Assembly (NCBI GenBank): GCA_035696365.1
Contig: DASRQS010000136.1
Location: 1 to 64,000, forward strand
Reading direction: 5' to 3'
From: JALYLC01 sp035696365
GTDB lineage: Bacteria; Actinomycetota; Thermoleophilia; Gaiellales; JALYLC01
Length of the DNA: 64,000 nucleotides
Shown: piece by piece, positions 41,380 to 49,584 of the stretch
How positions within the stretch are numbered: position 1 is the first letter of the stretch
Layout: each line of letters opens with the position of its first letter
Program-made: the position numbers and the translations under genes
Notes under the pieces: model-generated
The model's database searches: none
Told to the model about the DNA's origin: nothing
Seen by the model: only the letters and a program-made list of their open reading frames with translations

Positions 41380-42040
41380 CGGCGATCTGCAAGCAGCCCT
41401 GGCCGCGGGCGTGAGCGCCGCCGAGGGCGAGCAGCGGGCGCTCCTGGGCTCGATCGTGAACGTTGCCCGTTCCATCTTCCGTGCCAAGGCCGCGTCCGTC
41501 TTCCTCTACGACGGCGAGGCCGACGAGCTCGTGTTCGAGGCCGTGTCCGGAGAGGGCGAGCAGTCGCTCGTCGGAACGCGCATGCCGTCAGGCACGGGCG
41601 TCGCGGGCTGGGTGCTGACGACCCGCCAGCCGCTGATCGTCAACGACACGACGGCGGATTCGCGCTTTTCACGCGAGGCGGCCGAGCGCACGGGGTTCGT
41701 GCCGAAGAGCCTGATGTGCGCGCCGCTCCTGCACGGCGATCAGTCGCTCGGGGTGATCAACGTCCTCGACCGGCCGCTGCGGCCGGGCTTCGCGCTCGAG
41801 GAGATCGACCTGCTCGGCCTGTTCGCGCACCAGGCGGCGCTGGCGCTCCTGCAACTGCAACGCGCGCGTCGCGTGCAACGCGTGCTGTCCGGCCAGAGCG
41901 ACGAGACCCAGGCGGTGGCGCGACTCGCCCAGGTACTCGCGCTCTCGACGCCCGAGGCCGCCAGCGCGGATCGGGTCGCGCTGCTCGTGGCGCTCGCGAA
42001 GATCCTCGAAGGGCAGACGGGCGGGCGGCCCCGGGGATGA
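41372..42040 (+). CDS. GAF-domain sensor protein
   Basis: The 222-residue product has a GAF domain at about residues 20-160: VNVARSIFRAKAASVFLYDG, TRMPSGTGVAGWVLTTRQPL, IVNDTTADSRFSREAAERTG and SLMCAPLLHGDQSLGVINVL. A helical tail follows (RARRVQRVLSGQSDETQAVA). GAF domains bind small ligands or sense redox state; here no kinase or cyclase domain is attached. It overlaps both the subtilase and the sigma-factor gene by a few bases, so the three products are made together. Confidence 0.88.
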   Translation: MGDGDLQAALAAGVSAAEGEQRALLGSIVNVARSIFRAKAASVFLYDGEADELVFEAVSGEGEQSLVGTRMPSGTGVAGWVLTTRQPLIVNDTTADSRFSREAAERTGFVPKSLMCAPLLHGDQSLGVINVLDRPLRPGFALEEIDLLGLFAHQAALALLQLQRARRVQRVLSGQSDETQAVARLAQVLALSTPEAASADRVALLVALAKILEGQTGGRPRG

Positions 42041-42564
42041 CGCTCGCCGATCTCCCCGACGCCGAGCTCGTACGGCGGATGCGCAACGGCGACGAGGCTG
42101 CGTGGGCGGCCTTCGTCGAGCGCTACTCGCGCTACGTCTACGCAATTGCGATTCGGGCCTACCGGCTGCGCGAGCACGATGCGGAGGACGTGTTCCAGGA
42201 GGTCTTCGCGCGTGCCTATAGCCACCTCGGGAGCCTCCGCAACGACGATGGGGTCAGGCCCTGGATCGGGCAGCTGACGCGTCACCTCTGCGTCGACCGG
42301 CTCCGCTCGAGCGGCCGCGAGGAGCTCGCGGCGAACATCGAGGTGGCAGCGGAGGAGACGATCGAGCGGATCGAAGAAGCCTGCGTGGTGCAGGAGGCAC
42401 TCGGTACTCTGAGCCTCGACTGCCGCGAGGTCGTCGATCGCTTCTTCTGCCGCGACGAGTCGTATCGCCAGATCGGCGATGCGCTCGGCATCCCGAGCGG
42501 CACGATTGCAAGCCGTATCTCCCGCTGTCTTGCGCGTCTGCGCGAGCACATGGAGGCCCGCTGA
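42037..42564 (+). CDS. ECF-type RNA polymerase sigma factor
   Basis: The 175-residue product has sigma region 2 (about 12-85: DEAAWAAFVERYSRYVYAIA, HDAEDVFQEVFARAYSHLGS, VRPWIGQLTRHLCVDRLRSS) and region 4 (about 115-170: ALGTLSLDCREVVDRFFCRD, ESYRQIGDALGIPSGTIASR, ISRCLARLREHM). It overlaps the GAF gene as ATGA. No membrane anti-sigma factor is next to it; the following small helical protein could take such a role, but that is speculation. Confidence 0.92.
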   Translation: MTLADLPDAELVRRMRNGDEAAWAAFVERYSRYVYAIAIRAYRLREHDAEDVFQEVFARAYSHLGSLRNDDGVRPWIGQLTRHLCVDRLRSSGREELAANIEVAAEETIERIEEACVVQEALGTLSLDCREVVDRFFCRDESYRQIGDALGIPSGTIASRISRCLARLREHMEAR

Positions 42565-42609
42565 TGGGCGAGGGAAGAAATCGCATCCTGCCACCGTCTC
42601 TTGACCACG

Positions 42610-42870
42610 ATGTCTGAAGGCTTCCTCCCCGAAGAGCGGATCGCGGCGCTCCTTTCCCTGCTGTCGCCGGCACCGCCGGCGTGGGTCGAGGCGGCCAAGC
42701 AGCTGCCCGCGGCCCGTGCGCAGATCGACGGCATCGTGGCGCGAGCCGAGCGGGACGCCGAGTATCGCGCCCGGCTGGTGGCTGACCTCGAGCAGGCCCT
42801 CGCGGCAGACGGGATCGAGCCGACACCGACCCTGCGGCGCGAGCTCTCGCGCCGCCTCGAGGCCGACTAG
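42610..42870 (+). CDS. Small helical protein after the sigma factor, unknown function
   Basis: From ATG 42610 the product has 86 residues (a TTG at 42601 would add three). It is alpha-helical and charged: FLPEERIAALLSLLSPAPPA, WVEAAKQLPAARAQIDGIVA, VADLEQALAADGIEPTPTLR, RELSRRLEAD. No membrane helix, Cys or known motif. A 17-codon frame (ATG 42564) starting at the sigma-factor stop could couple translation into it. It is convergent with the cyclodeaminase gene, overlapping by four bases. It may be a regulator of the sigma factor; this is untested. Confidence 0.7.
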   Translation: MSEGFLPEERIAALLSLLSPAPPAWVEAAKQLPAARAQIDGIVARAERDAEYRARLVADLEQALAADGIEPTPTLRRELSRRLEAD

Positions 42871-43400
42871 GGGCCGGGCTCATCCGCGCGCAGAGCGGCG
42901 CGGGCTGCTTCTGCGGCCGCAGCACTCGCGCCCGTGCGACGCCAGTCGTCGTCGCCAATGATGAGGTTGCTGCGCACGAGCACCGACGCGGTGGAGGCCG
43001 CCGCAGCCGAGAGGTGCGCTATGCCCACGTAATCGGCGCGGCGGACGCCGTCGCACGTGTGAGCGAGGTGGGCCGCGAGCAACGCGAGGTCACAGGCCGT
43101 CTCGGCGATCACGCGCGGTGTTGCAGCTGCCTCGCCAAGCGTGACCTCGAGCCAGAACCCGTCGCCTTCGCCGGTCGCCGCCGCTACGAGCTGCTTCCTC
43201 GCGGCGGCGAACGCCGCGTCATTCGAGATGGAGAGCACCCCGGCGCGCATGCCGATGCGCTGCGCCTGCGCGGCGGTCCCTCCGTCGCCGTCCTCGTGCG
43301 CGAGCGCGGCAACCAGCATCGCGGCTTGTGCGACGACGTTCGCCGCCAGACTGCCGACTCCGAGCGGGGATCGCTCGCCGGGCTCGTCGGCCGCGCTCAT
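42867..43400 (-). CDS. Cyclodeaminase/cyclohydrolase family protein (FTCD C-domain type)
   Basis: The 177-residue product resembles the C-terminal domain of formiminotransferase-cyclodeaminase, which releases ammonia from formimino-tetrahydrofolate. It shows GVGSLAANVVAQAAMLVAAL, ISNDAAFAAARKQLVAAATG and the helical ending VIAETACDLALLAAHLAHTC, DGVRRADYVGIAHLSAAAAS, TASVLVRSNLIIGD. The stand-alone form is seen in other bacteria, and its real reaction is often uncertain. ATG 43400 has AGAGGA five bases upstream. No histidine-degradation gene is adjacent. Confidence 0.75.
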   Translation of the reverse strand: MSAADEPGERSPLGVGSLAANVVAQAAMLVAALAHEDGDGGTAAQAQRIGMRAGVLSISNDAAFAAARKQLVAAATGEGDGFWLEVTLGEAAATPRVIAETACDLALLAAHLAHTCDGVRRADYVGIAHLSAAAASTASVLVRSNLIIGDDDWRRTGASAAAAEAARAALRADEPGP

Positions 43401-43669
43401 CGAATCCTCTCGCCTGGGTGGCAAGGCCGGCGGATCATGTCGAGAGAGTACGGCGGTTTTCGGGGGTGATGCTCACGATTCACGAGATGCCGATGTTGGC
43501 ATCGACCCTCTGCGTGAACGTGCCGTGCCCGTTCGGGTCGGCTGCGGTGACAGGATCCTCGAGTGGATGACAGCGCGGCGCACACCTTGTGGGGGCCAGA
43601 TCGTTTCCTCGTTCGAGGCCGAGGCAAGCGCCACGCCCGCCGAGACCGTCGCGCATCCGGAGTCGGCTC

Positions 43670-44287
43670 TCACCCCCCTTGCTTACCCTCATGCGTCGTC
43701 AGGCGTAGTTCACGGTCGAGGGCACGGGCCGACGTGAATGTGGCGGTGTGCATTCCGAGGTCGCGGGCGGTCAGGGTGTTCTCGGAGCGGTCGTCGATGA
43801 AGAGCACCTCGCTCGGCTGCGCGCCGAGATCGTTCAGCACAAGCTGAAAGGCTTGCGGGTCGGGCTTGGCGGCACCGAGTCGGCAGCTGTAGTAGCGGTG
43901 CTCGAAGTTTCGTGACCACGAGCATTGATCGATAGCGTCGGCCAGCGGTTCGGGCGCGTTGGACAGCAGCGCAAGCTGGGCGCCAGTGCGGCGCGCGTAG
44001 CTGAGCAGGGTGGGCAGGGTGAGGGAGTTCAGCCGGAGCCAGCCGTGGACGTCGATGCTCGTGAGCCGGTCCACCAGGCGGCGTGACCCGCTCAGGTCGC
44101 GGGCCAGGACATCGGACCAGTAGTCGGCGGGTGGTTGGCCGAGATCGTAGGCGTGTCGGTGGTGCCAGTAGCGCTCGAGGAAGGCGTCGCGCAGTTGGTC
44201 GGCGAGGCCGGCCAGGTCGTTGATGGTATTTTCGGGTAGCGGGGTGCTGATGACCTCGCCGTAGTCCACGAGCAGCCGCCGGATCAT
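43670..44287 (-). CDS. HAD-superfamily hydrolase
   Basis: The 205-residue product is a HAD phosphatase-like protein: motif I RRLLVDYGEVISTPLP (nucleophile Asp8; the usual second Asp is Gly, as in several HAD groups), motif II ALLSNAPEPL, Lys in SCRLGAAKPDPQAFQLVL and acidic motif IV EVLFIDDRSENTLTARDLGM. A helical cap lies between I and II. ATG 44287 overlaps the transporter stop by four bases. In this DeoR-controlled operon it may act on a sugar phosphate or nucleotide-related compound brought in or made by the pathway. Confidence 0.88.
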   Translation of the reverse strand: MIRRLLVDYGEVISTPLPENTINDLAGLADQLRDAFLERYWHHRHAYDLGQPPADYWSDVLARDLSGSRRLVDRLTSIDVHGWLRLNSLTLPTLLSYARRTGAQLALLSNAPEPLADAIDQCSWSRNFEHRYYSCRLGAAKPDPQAFQLVLNDLGAQPSEVLFIDDRSENTLTARDLGMHTATFTSARALDRELRLTTHEGKQGG

Positions 44288-45540
44288 GCCGCTCCGTTGT
44301 GATGGCCGTAGGCAGCGGGCTGGCGATCGCTTAGCGCTCGGGAGGTGCGGGTGCCGGCGATGACAAAGGCGGTGAGCAGCGGCAGTAGACCCAGCGCGAC
44401 GGGCAGCGACGTCCATTCCGACAGGCGCCCGATGAGCGGTGGGCCGCAGACGAATCCTGCCCATCCGCAGGCTGATGCGGTGGCCACAGCTGTGCCCGGG
44501 TGCAGGCCGGGTATACGTCCGGAGGCGCTGAACACGGCCGGGATCACGGAGGCCAATCCGATACCGAGGCAGCCGAACCCGAGCAGGCTGATCGCGGGCT
44601 GGGCGATCAGCAGGCTGGCGGCGAACCCGACCGTCGCGACCGCGGCCAATGTGGGTATCAAGCGGTCGGGGCCAAAGCGGGTCAGCAGGCGGTTCCCGAA
44701 CAGCCGGACGGTCACCATGGCCAGGGAGAACGCGGCGTAGCCGAGGCCGGACGTCACACCGCTGGTGTGCAGCGGGCCGGATAGGTAGACGGCAGCCCAG
44801 TCGGCGGTGGCGCCCTCGCACAGCATCGCGGCGAACGCGATCGCGCCCAGCAGGATCATTCCACCGGACCACCGCGACGTCGAGCCAACCGCGTGCCGGT
44901 CGGCATCGGGATGGCCGGAGAGGGCGTTGGGGTTGCCGGGGCGTTCCGCTGTGGCGGGCAGCATCCGGGCGGTGAGCAGCCCGGCGACCAGCAGGGCGAT
45001 CATGCCCATAACGAGCAGTTGGATGCTGAGGGTGATGCCGGCGGCCACGGCGAGAGCGCCGATGCCGGCGCCGGCGAACGAGCCGAGGCTCCAGCTGCCG
45101 TGCAGCCCGGACATCAGCACCCGCCGTTCGGTTCGCTCGACGGTGATGGCCTGGGTATTCATCGCCACGTCGAGCGTGCCCTGGAACGCGCCCCACACGA
45201 ACAGCGCCGCGAACAGCATCGGCAGGCTGCCGCTCAGGCCAAGTAGTGGGCCGGCGGCGCAGTAGCCGACCAGCGCGACCTGCACGATGCGGCGACTTCC
45301 CAGCCTGAGCAGCAGCCAGGACGACGCGATCATCGCGGTCACCGAACCGACCGGGGCGCCCAGGAGCGCGAACCCCAGCGTGCCGTCCGTCAACCCGAGA
45401 TGTGCCTTGACGTTGGGGATGTGCGCGGTCCACGACGCGAACAGCAACCCATGCACGACGAAGACTGCGGTCACCGCGATCCGTGGCCAGCGCACCAAGC
45501 TACCGACAGCCGCGGTGGTCTGCCAGGTCGTGTCAGACAC
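44284..45540 (-). CDS. MFS transporter (YbjJ-like group)
   Basis: The 418-residue protein has 12 predicted membrane helices and MFS features: VHGLLFASWTAHIPNVKAHL, LGFALLGAPVGSVTAMIASS, RLGSRRIVQVALVGYC, and the mid-loop between halves rich in polar residues (residues about 195-225). It overlaps the DeoR gene by eight bases and the HAD gene by four, so the three form one operon. Substrate is unknown; the link to a DeoR regulator and a HAD phosphatase suggests a sugar or nucleoside-type compound. Confidence 0.88.
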   Translation of the reverse strand: MSDTTWQTTAAVGSLVRWPRIAVTAVFVVHGLLFASWTAHIPNVKAHLGLTDGTLGFALLGAPVGSVTAMIASSWLLLRLGSRRIVQVALVGYCAAGPLLGLSGSLPMLFAALFVWGAFQGTLDVAMNTQAITVERTERRVLMSGLHGSWSLGSFAGAGIGALAVAAGITLSIQLLVMGMIALLVAGLLTARMLPATAERPGNPNALSGHPDADRHAVGSTSRWSGGMILLGAIAFAAMLCEGATADWAAVYLSGPLHTSGVTSGLGYAAFSLAMVTVRLFGNRLLTRFGPDRLIPTLAAVATVGFAASLLIAQPAISLLGFGCLGIGLASVIPAVFSASGRIPGLHPGTAVATASACGWAGFVCGPPLIGRLSEWTSLPVALGLLPLLTAFVIAGTRTSRALSDRQPAAYGHHNGAA

Positions 45541-46291
45541 GGTGCACGTGCACGCCGGCGGCTTCCAGCGCGCGGACCGCCGACTCGGGCGCTTGATCGT
45601 CGGTGACCACGACGTCGATCGCGGCCAGCTCGCACACCACGGCCATCGCGGCCCGGCTGAACTTGGCGCCGTCCACGGCCAGGATGCTGCGACGGGCCGA
45701 TGCCAGCAGCGCCTGCTTGACCGAGGCGTCGCCTAGATCGTGGGCCATCACGTTCCCTTCCGGCGACACTCCGCAGCAGCCCAGTACGACGGTGTCGAAC
45801 CGCAGGGCCGCGATGCCGGCCAGGGCCAGTGGACCCACCATGGCCAGCTCGCCGGGACGGACCTCACCACCGGGCAGCATCAGCCGAACAGACGCCGATC
45901 CAGCCAGCGCCATCGTCGCGTGCAGCGACAGGGGCATGACCGTCAACCGGTGCCCGGTCAACGCGCGTGCCGTCTCGACCACCGTGGTGCCGCTGTCCAG
46001 GCCGACGGCCTCGCCGTCGGCGATCAGTTCCGCCACCGCGGCGGCGATCCGGCGTTTGCTGTCCACCGCCTCGATCTCGCGCATCGCGAACGGCAGTTCT
46101 TCGCCGCGCATCAGTAGGTTCACCGCCCCGCCCCGCACTCGCCGAGCCACGCCCCGTGCGACCAGCACGTCCAGGTCGCGGCGGATCGTCAGCTCCGCCG
46201 TGCCGAACTCCGCGGCCGCGGTTGCGACCTCGACCCGGCCGTCCCGTCGCAGCACGTCGACCAGCTCACTCAGACGTTGCGAACCATCCAT
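45533..46291 (-). CDS. DeoR/GlpR-family transcriptional regulator
   Basis: The 252-residue repressor has an N-terminal DeoR winged HTH (RLSELVDVLRRDGRVEVATA, AEFGTAELTIRRDLDVLVAR, GVARRVRGGAV) and the DeoR C-terminal sugar-phosphate-binding domain (AVGLDSGTTVVETARALTGH, FDTVVLGCCGVSPEGNVMAH, DASVKQALLASARRSILAVD, GAKFSR). A perfect palindrome lies 22 bases upstream of its start, so autoregulation of this operon is likely. It is the first gene of the DeoR-MFS-HAD operon. Confidence 0.95.
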   Translation of the reverse strand: MDGSQRLSELVDVLRRDGRVEVATAAAEFGTAELTIRRDLDVLVARGVARRVRGGAVNLLMRGEELPFAMREIEAVDSKRRIAAAVAELIADGEAVGLDSGTTVVETARALTGHRLTVMPLSLHATMALAGSASVRLMLPGGEVRPGELAMVGPLALAGIAALRFDTVVLGCCGVSPEGNVMAHDLGDASVKQALLASARRSILAVDGAKFSRAAMAVVCELAAIDVVVTDDQAPESAVRALEAAGVHVHRV

Positions 46292-46312
46292 AAACCCTAA
46301 GGTACACGCTAT

Positions 46313-46328
46313 ATGTTCGTACGAACAT
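46313..46328. promoter_or_regulatory. DeoR-type operator palindrome
   Basis: ATGTTCGTACGAACAT is a perfect 16-bp palindrome, 22 bases upstream of the DeoR-family start. TATAGC overlapping its left edge on the - strand could be part of the promoter. It is the only such palindrome seen in the window and fits autorepression by the adjacent regulator. Confidence 0.7.
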
Positions 46329-46423
46329 GAGCCAGGTGCTAATTGGTCGACGAGGGCGGATCGGGGTCACGCGTCTGGCAGGCGGTCGTGGGGCACACCG
46401 TCGCCCGTCCTCATCACGGGTAG

Positions 46424-46839
46424 CGGATCGACTTCCGGCCGCCCGTGGATGAGGCCCTGAGCGAGACACAGTTGCTCTCCCATGAGCCGCGCGTCGTCAC
46501 GTTGCCGACGACTATCCGCTCGCGGGGCGGGCGAGCGTCGGCATCCAAGAGATCCTCCCCGAGCCGATCGTCGCGGCGCGGGGCTCTGCCGGCCCGTGGC
46601 GCGACTACTGGCTCGCCATCGAGCATCGCAACGGCGTCCCGCCGATCGTCATCGGCGAGGCGGCGACGCGCGAGGCGGAGTTGCAGCCGTGCCCTCCGCG
46701 TATTCCAGCAGCTGTCAGCGCCTCAGCGACCTTCGCATGTCACGGCGGCAAAGCCGCCGCAAGCGAGATCGTCGATGGCAAGGGTCTGTTCATGAGCGAA
46801 CCGGGGCGGCACCAGCTCCGCCCTCCGCCGACGTCCTAA
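46424..46839 (+). pseudogene. Frameshifted gene remnant, unknown family
   Basis: Two adjoining frames read as protein but neither has a good start. The first gives RIDFRPPVDEALSETQLLSH then EPRVVT up to about 46500. The second, open from 46486 to TAA at 46837, gives VADDYPLAGRASVGIQEILP, GPWRDYWLAIEHRNGVPPIV and IGEAATREAELQPC. The second frame has almost pure G/C in third codon positions, as real genes here do. A frameshift near 46495-46505 would join the two. I see no intact gene in this roughly 500-bp gap and cannot name the family. Confidence 0.5.
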
Positions 46840-47333
46840 CCGCTCGACGTCGCGCTGCTGCCGTCAGCGTGGTTGCTCTGCAGGCTCGAACAGCCGCCAA
46901 CGGGCACAGGATAGATCGCGCCCTTGGAGACGAGCGACGGGACCGAGCGAGCCGAAACGCGCCGTGTGACGTAAAGCTCGACGTGGCGCTTGTGGTGCTT
47001 CGGCCAGCAGATGAGGACCTTGCGGTGATACTGCTTGGCGAATGGCTCATGGCTGCCGCTGTTGGAGTGCTTGCCGGCGGACTCGCCCACGGCCGAGCGA
47101 ACCGCTGAAGTGGAGGAATTGATCGCATTCTTGGCAGCGCCCACGCCGCCGAATGCGAGCATGCTGGCGAGGAGCGCCATCGTCACCGCGAAGGCCAGCG
47201 TCAGACGCGGCCTCGGCGTCGAGTGCTGACGACGGCCGACCGAAGCGGTGACGCGCTGCACGAACTGCGCATCCGGCTCGCTGCGCGCGTCGCGCAACCT
47301 TCGTTCGAGGTCGTGACGGTCGCGTTCCGGCAT
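46836..47333 (-). CDS. Membrane/secreted protein, paralogue A (KGAIYPVP family)
   Basis: The 165-residue product has a charged N-terminus (MPERDRHDLERRLRDARSEP), one membrane helix (LTLAFAVTMALLASMLAFGG, about residues 44-63), a Ser/Ala/Lys-rich stretch and a C-terminal motif KQYHRKVLICWPKHHKRHVE...RVSARSVPSLVSKGAIYPVP with a paired Cys. The same C-terminus occurs in the protein at 59882-60442, with 55 of 60 bases identical over one stretch. A matching promoter-like element lies upstream of both. It is probably an anchored or secreted surface protein; function unknown. Confidence 0.82.
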   Translation of the reverse strand: MPERDRHDLERRLRDARSEPDAQFVQRVTASVGRRQHSTPRPRLTLAFAVTMALLASMLAFGGVGAAKNAINSSTSAVRSAVGESAGKHSNSGSHEPFAKQYHRKVLICWPKHHKRHVELYVTRRVSARSVPSLVSKGAIYPVPVGGCSSLQSNHADGSSATSSG

Positions 47334-47372
47334 CTCTGCTACCCCCTCCGAGATTCCTGCTACACGACTTAC

Positions 47373-47398
47373 TACCGGCAGTCAGCGGAAAACCTTAC
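47373..47398 (-). promoter_or_regulatory. Predicted ECF-type promoter of paralogue A
   Basis: On the - strand: GTAAGG (47398-47393), a 15-base spacer, CGGTA (47377-47373), 40 bases before the ATG. The same two boxes with the same spacing precede paralogue B (60500-60475), and the flanking CACCCC(G/A)TCCTC stretch is also shared. The layout fits an extracytoplasmic-function sigma factor. Confidence 0.55.
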
Positions 47399-47420
47399 GG
47401 AGAGGACGGGGTGGGTCAGA

Positions 47421-47448
47421 CCACCACACGACGGTCGTCGTGCGGTGG
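47421..47448. repeat. Imperfect inverted repeat upstream of paralogue A
   Basis: CCACC-A-CACGACG, GT, CGTCGTG-C-GGTGG: a 12-bp stem with one mismatch, upstream of the predicted promoter of paralogue A. A different, perfect inverted repeat sits in the comparable place near paralogue B (60577-60612). Possible operator or terminator. Confidence 0.45.
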
Positions 47449-47564
47449 GCACGACCAGTTCGTCGGCCGTGCCGTGAGGGATCGAACGGGCGTGCCGGAG
47501 GCGGGTACCGGCCACGCGATAGGCAATGAGTTGCCGTTGCCACTGTTCGCGGGTGGCGACAGCC

Positions 47565-49520
47565 TTACTTAAGTGGATTGCCCCCAAGAAGCCGTGCGAG
47601 CTTCAGCGTCTCCAGATCGAGCGGGTTCAGCGCCAGGGCCTTGGCTGTAGCCTTGCGGCGCTCGGCTCCCTTCGCAACTTGGGCGAGGTCGTACCACGCC
47701 TGCCATGCGGCCGGGTCGCGCGCCACGGCGACACGCAGAGAGGCACGCGCGGCGGCCGGCTCGCGCCGCGCGGTTTGCGCCTCACCAAGCAGCTGCCAGG
47801 GCAGTGCGGAAAAACCGCCCACGCGCGCCGCGGCCTGGGCGGCGTGGCTCTCGGCCGCGGCCCAATCACCATTATCGATGGCGTTCCGCGCTTGCCCGAG
47901 CGGGTAGGCGCCATGCAGTGACCACAGCGCGAAACCGGAAAACGCGATGCCTGCCGCGATAGGCAGAATCCGCGCCGGCGTACTCGGCCGAGAGGAGTGC
48001 GACCTGCGTGCCATGATCAGCAAAGCAGCACCGCAGCCCAGTCCCGCCAGCGAGACAGCCGCCAGTTGCCAGTCCCAATCGGCGCCCGCGTGGACGAGGA
48101 AGGCGACGTAGGCCGCGGTGGCACCGGCAGCCAGCGGATGCCTGCGGGCGCGCCAGGCGGCGACGACCGGTGCGCCGAGAGCAGTCAGGAGCAGCGCCAG
48201 TCCGAGCGGTCCGAGCTCGGCAAGCGTCTCCAGGTATTGGGAGTGCGCGTTATCCGCGTCAAGCGCCAGCGGACGGTTCTGCAGCCACTTGGATGCATAG
48301 CTGCCCGCTCCCGAGCCGAAAAGCGGATGGCGACCGGCATCCTGCCATGCCACACTCCACAGGTCGATCCGGAAGGAGCCCGATGCGTCGAACAGGCGCG
48401 CGTTGAGATCGGCAGTGCTCGACGGGGGTGGGGCAGCGAAGCGATGCGCGGCACGGTCGACCATCGTCCACGGTGCTCCGAACCGCAGGACGCCGCCGGC
48501 GAGTACCAGGAGGCACAGCGCTGCGAGGATCCGCGCGAATGCTTGCCGAGCGCCCAGCGGAACACGAACGCGCCGCTCGGCGCGCGCGAGTGAGGCCACG
48601 ACGAGTGCCGCCGCCACCGCCAGCGCGAGGAACTCGAGGGCGAGTGATCGTCCGTCGCTACGCGCTTCTGATAGCACCGGCTGCGCACTGGTGAGGGCGT
48701 GCGAGCGCGAGGCGAGCAAGACAGCCGCGCCGGGCCATGGCGCGATTACCCCGAGCCACGCGACCAGGCCGAGCCGGCGAGGATCGAGCGCCAGTGCCAC
48801 CAGCAGGCCGACCGCGAGCGCCACCCACGCCCCTCGAGAGAATGTGAAATAGAGAGCTCCCGCGCACGGAACCGTGCTTGCGGCCGCGGCCGCACGGAGA
48901 ACCGGAGAGCGCACCCGGGCGGCGAGCACAACGCCCAAGCACAAACCCATAGCCGCCCAGAGCCCGAGGCTGTTCCAATAGCCCAGCGGTTCGTACAGGC
49001 GGTTGTTGCCCGAGGCGTCGTCGCGGACGCCCCCGCCCGGGAACAGCCGGGTACCCAGGGCGACGAGCGAGACAACGACGAGCGATCCCCAGATGGCCGT
49101 CAGCGCATGAGTTGCGCAACGGACGAGCGTGAGCACCGCGGCGAGCACGGCCACGTAGAGGGCGATCAGCTGCGCCTGGGGCAACGCCGATCCGAGGCCG
49201 CCGGGAGCCCAGGCGGCTGAGAAAAGAGCAACGGCGCCCAGCAGCGTGAGCGCGGTGAGCTGCAGGAGTTCAAATCGCTGAAGCCGTTGCCGCCTCCCGA
49301 GCAGTGCGGTCAACGCGACCAGCCAGGCGCACGCCGCTGTGGGTAGCCCCCAGCTCTCCGGGTAATAGCCGCCATGTTGCAGCGCAAGGAAGACGAGCAA
49401 CGCGCCGAGCAGCACAGGCCCAGCAAGTTCACCTCGGAATCGACCAAACGTGCGCCTGGCTGCAACAGAAGCCGCATCATCAACCGTAGTCTGCACGTCA
49501 GATCTAGTATAGTCAGGCAC
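47565..49520 (-). CDS. O-antigen ligase/polymerase-type membrane protein with TPR tail
   Basis: The 651-residue protein has about 12 membrane helices and a Wzy_C-type (O-antigen ligase) periplasmic loop: GSFRIDLWSVAWQDAGRHPL, FGSGAGSYASKWLQNRPLAL, DNAHSQYLETLAELGPLGLA. The C-terminal 120 residues are TPR-like (ARNAIDNGDWAAAESHAAQA, PWQLLGEAQTARREPAAARA). Such proteins join or polymerise polysaccharide units at the outer face of the membrane. The ATG 49520 is used here, but a GTG at 49496 with TATACT just upstream is an alternative. It is divergent from the sigma-factor gene. Confidence 0.88.
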   Translation of the reverse strand: MPDYTRSDVQTTVDDAASVAARRTFGRFRGELAGPVLLGALLVFLALQHGGYYPESWGLPTAACAWLVALTALLGRRQRLQRFELLQLTALTLLGAVALFSAAWAPGGLGSALPQAQLIALYVAVLAAVLTLVRCATHALTAIWGSLVVVSLVALGTRLFPGGGVRDDASGNNRLYEPLGYWNSLGLWAAMGLCLGVVLAARVRSPVLRAAAAASTVPCAGALYFTFSRGAWVALAVGLLVALALDPRRLGLVAWLGVIAPWPGAAVLLASRSHALTSAQPVLSEARSDGRSLALEFLALAVAAALVVASLARAERRVRVPLGARQAFARILAALCLLVLAGGVLRFGAPWTMVDRAAHRFAAPPPSSTADLNARLFDASGSFRIDLWSVAWQDAGRHPLFGSGAGSYASKWLQNRPLALDADNAHSQYLETLAELGPLGLALLLTALGAPVVAAWRARRHPLAAGATAAYVAFLVHAGADWDWQLAAVSLAGLGCGAALLIMARRSHSSRPSTPARILPIAAGIAFSGFALWSLHGAYPLGQARNAIDNGDWAAAESHAAQAAARVGGFSALPWQLLGEAQTARREPAAARASLRVAVARDPAAWQAWYDLAQVAKGAERRKATAKALALNPLDLETLKLARLLGGNPLK

Positions 49521-49584
49521 CGCAAATTGGGGTATCCTGGCTTTTCCCCCGCGTCAAGGCGTGGGCTTTTGCATATGGAGACAG

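Noticed and set aside
43401..43669. Short frames between the cyclodeaminase and HAD genes
   Set aside because: All are Arg/Ser-rich without starts or motifs; I see nothing functional there.
47458..47500. tRNA-like GTTCGATCC sequence on the - strand
   Set aside because: No T-arm stem, acceptor stem or anticodon arm can be formed around it.
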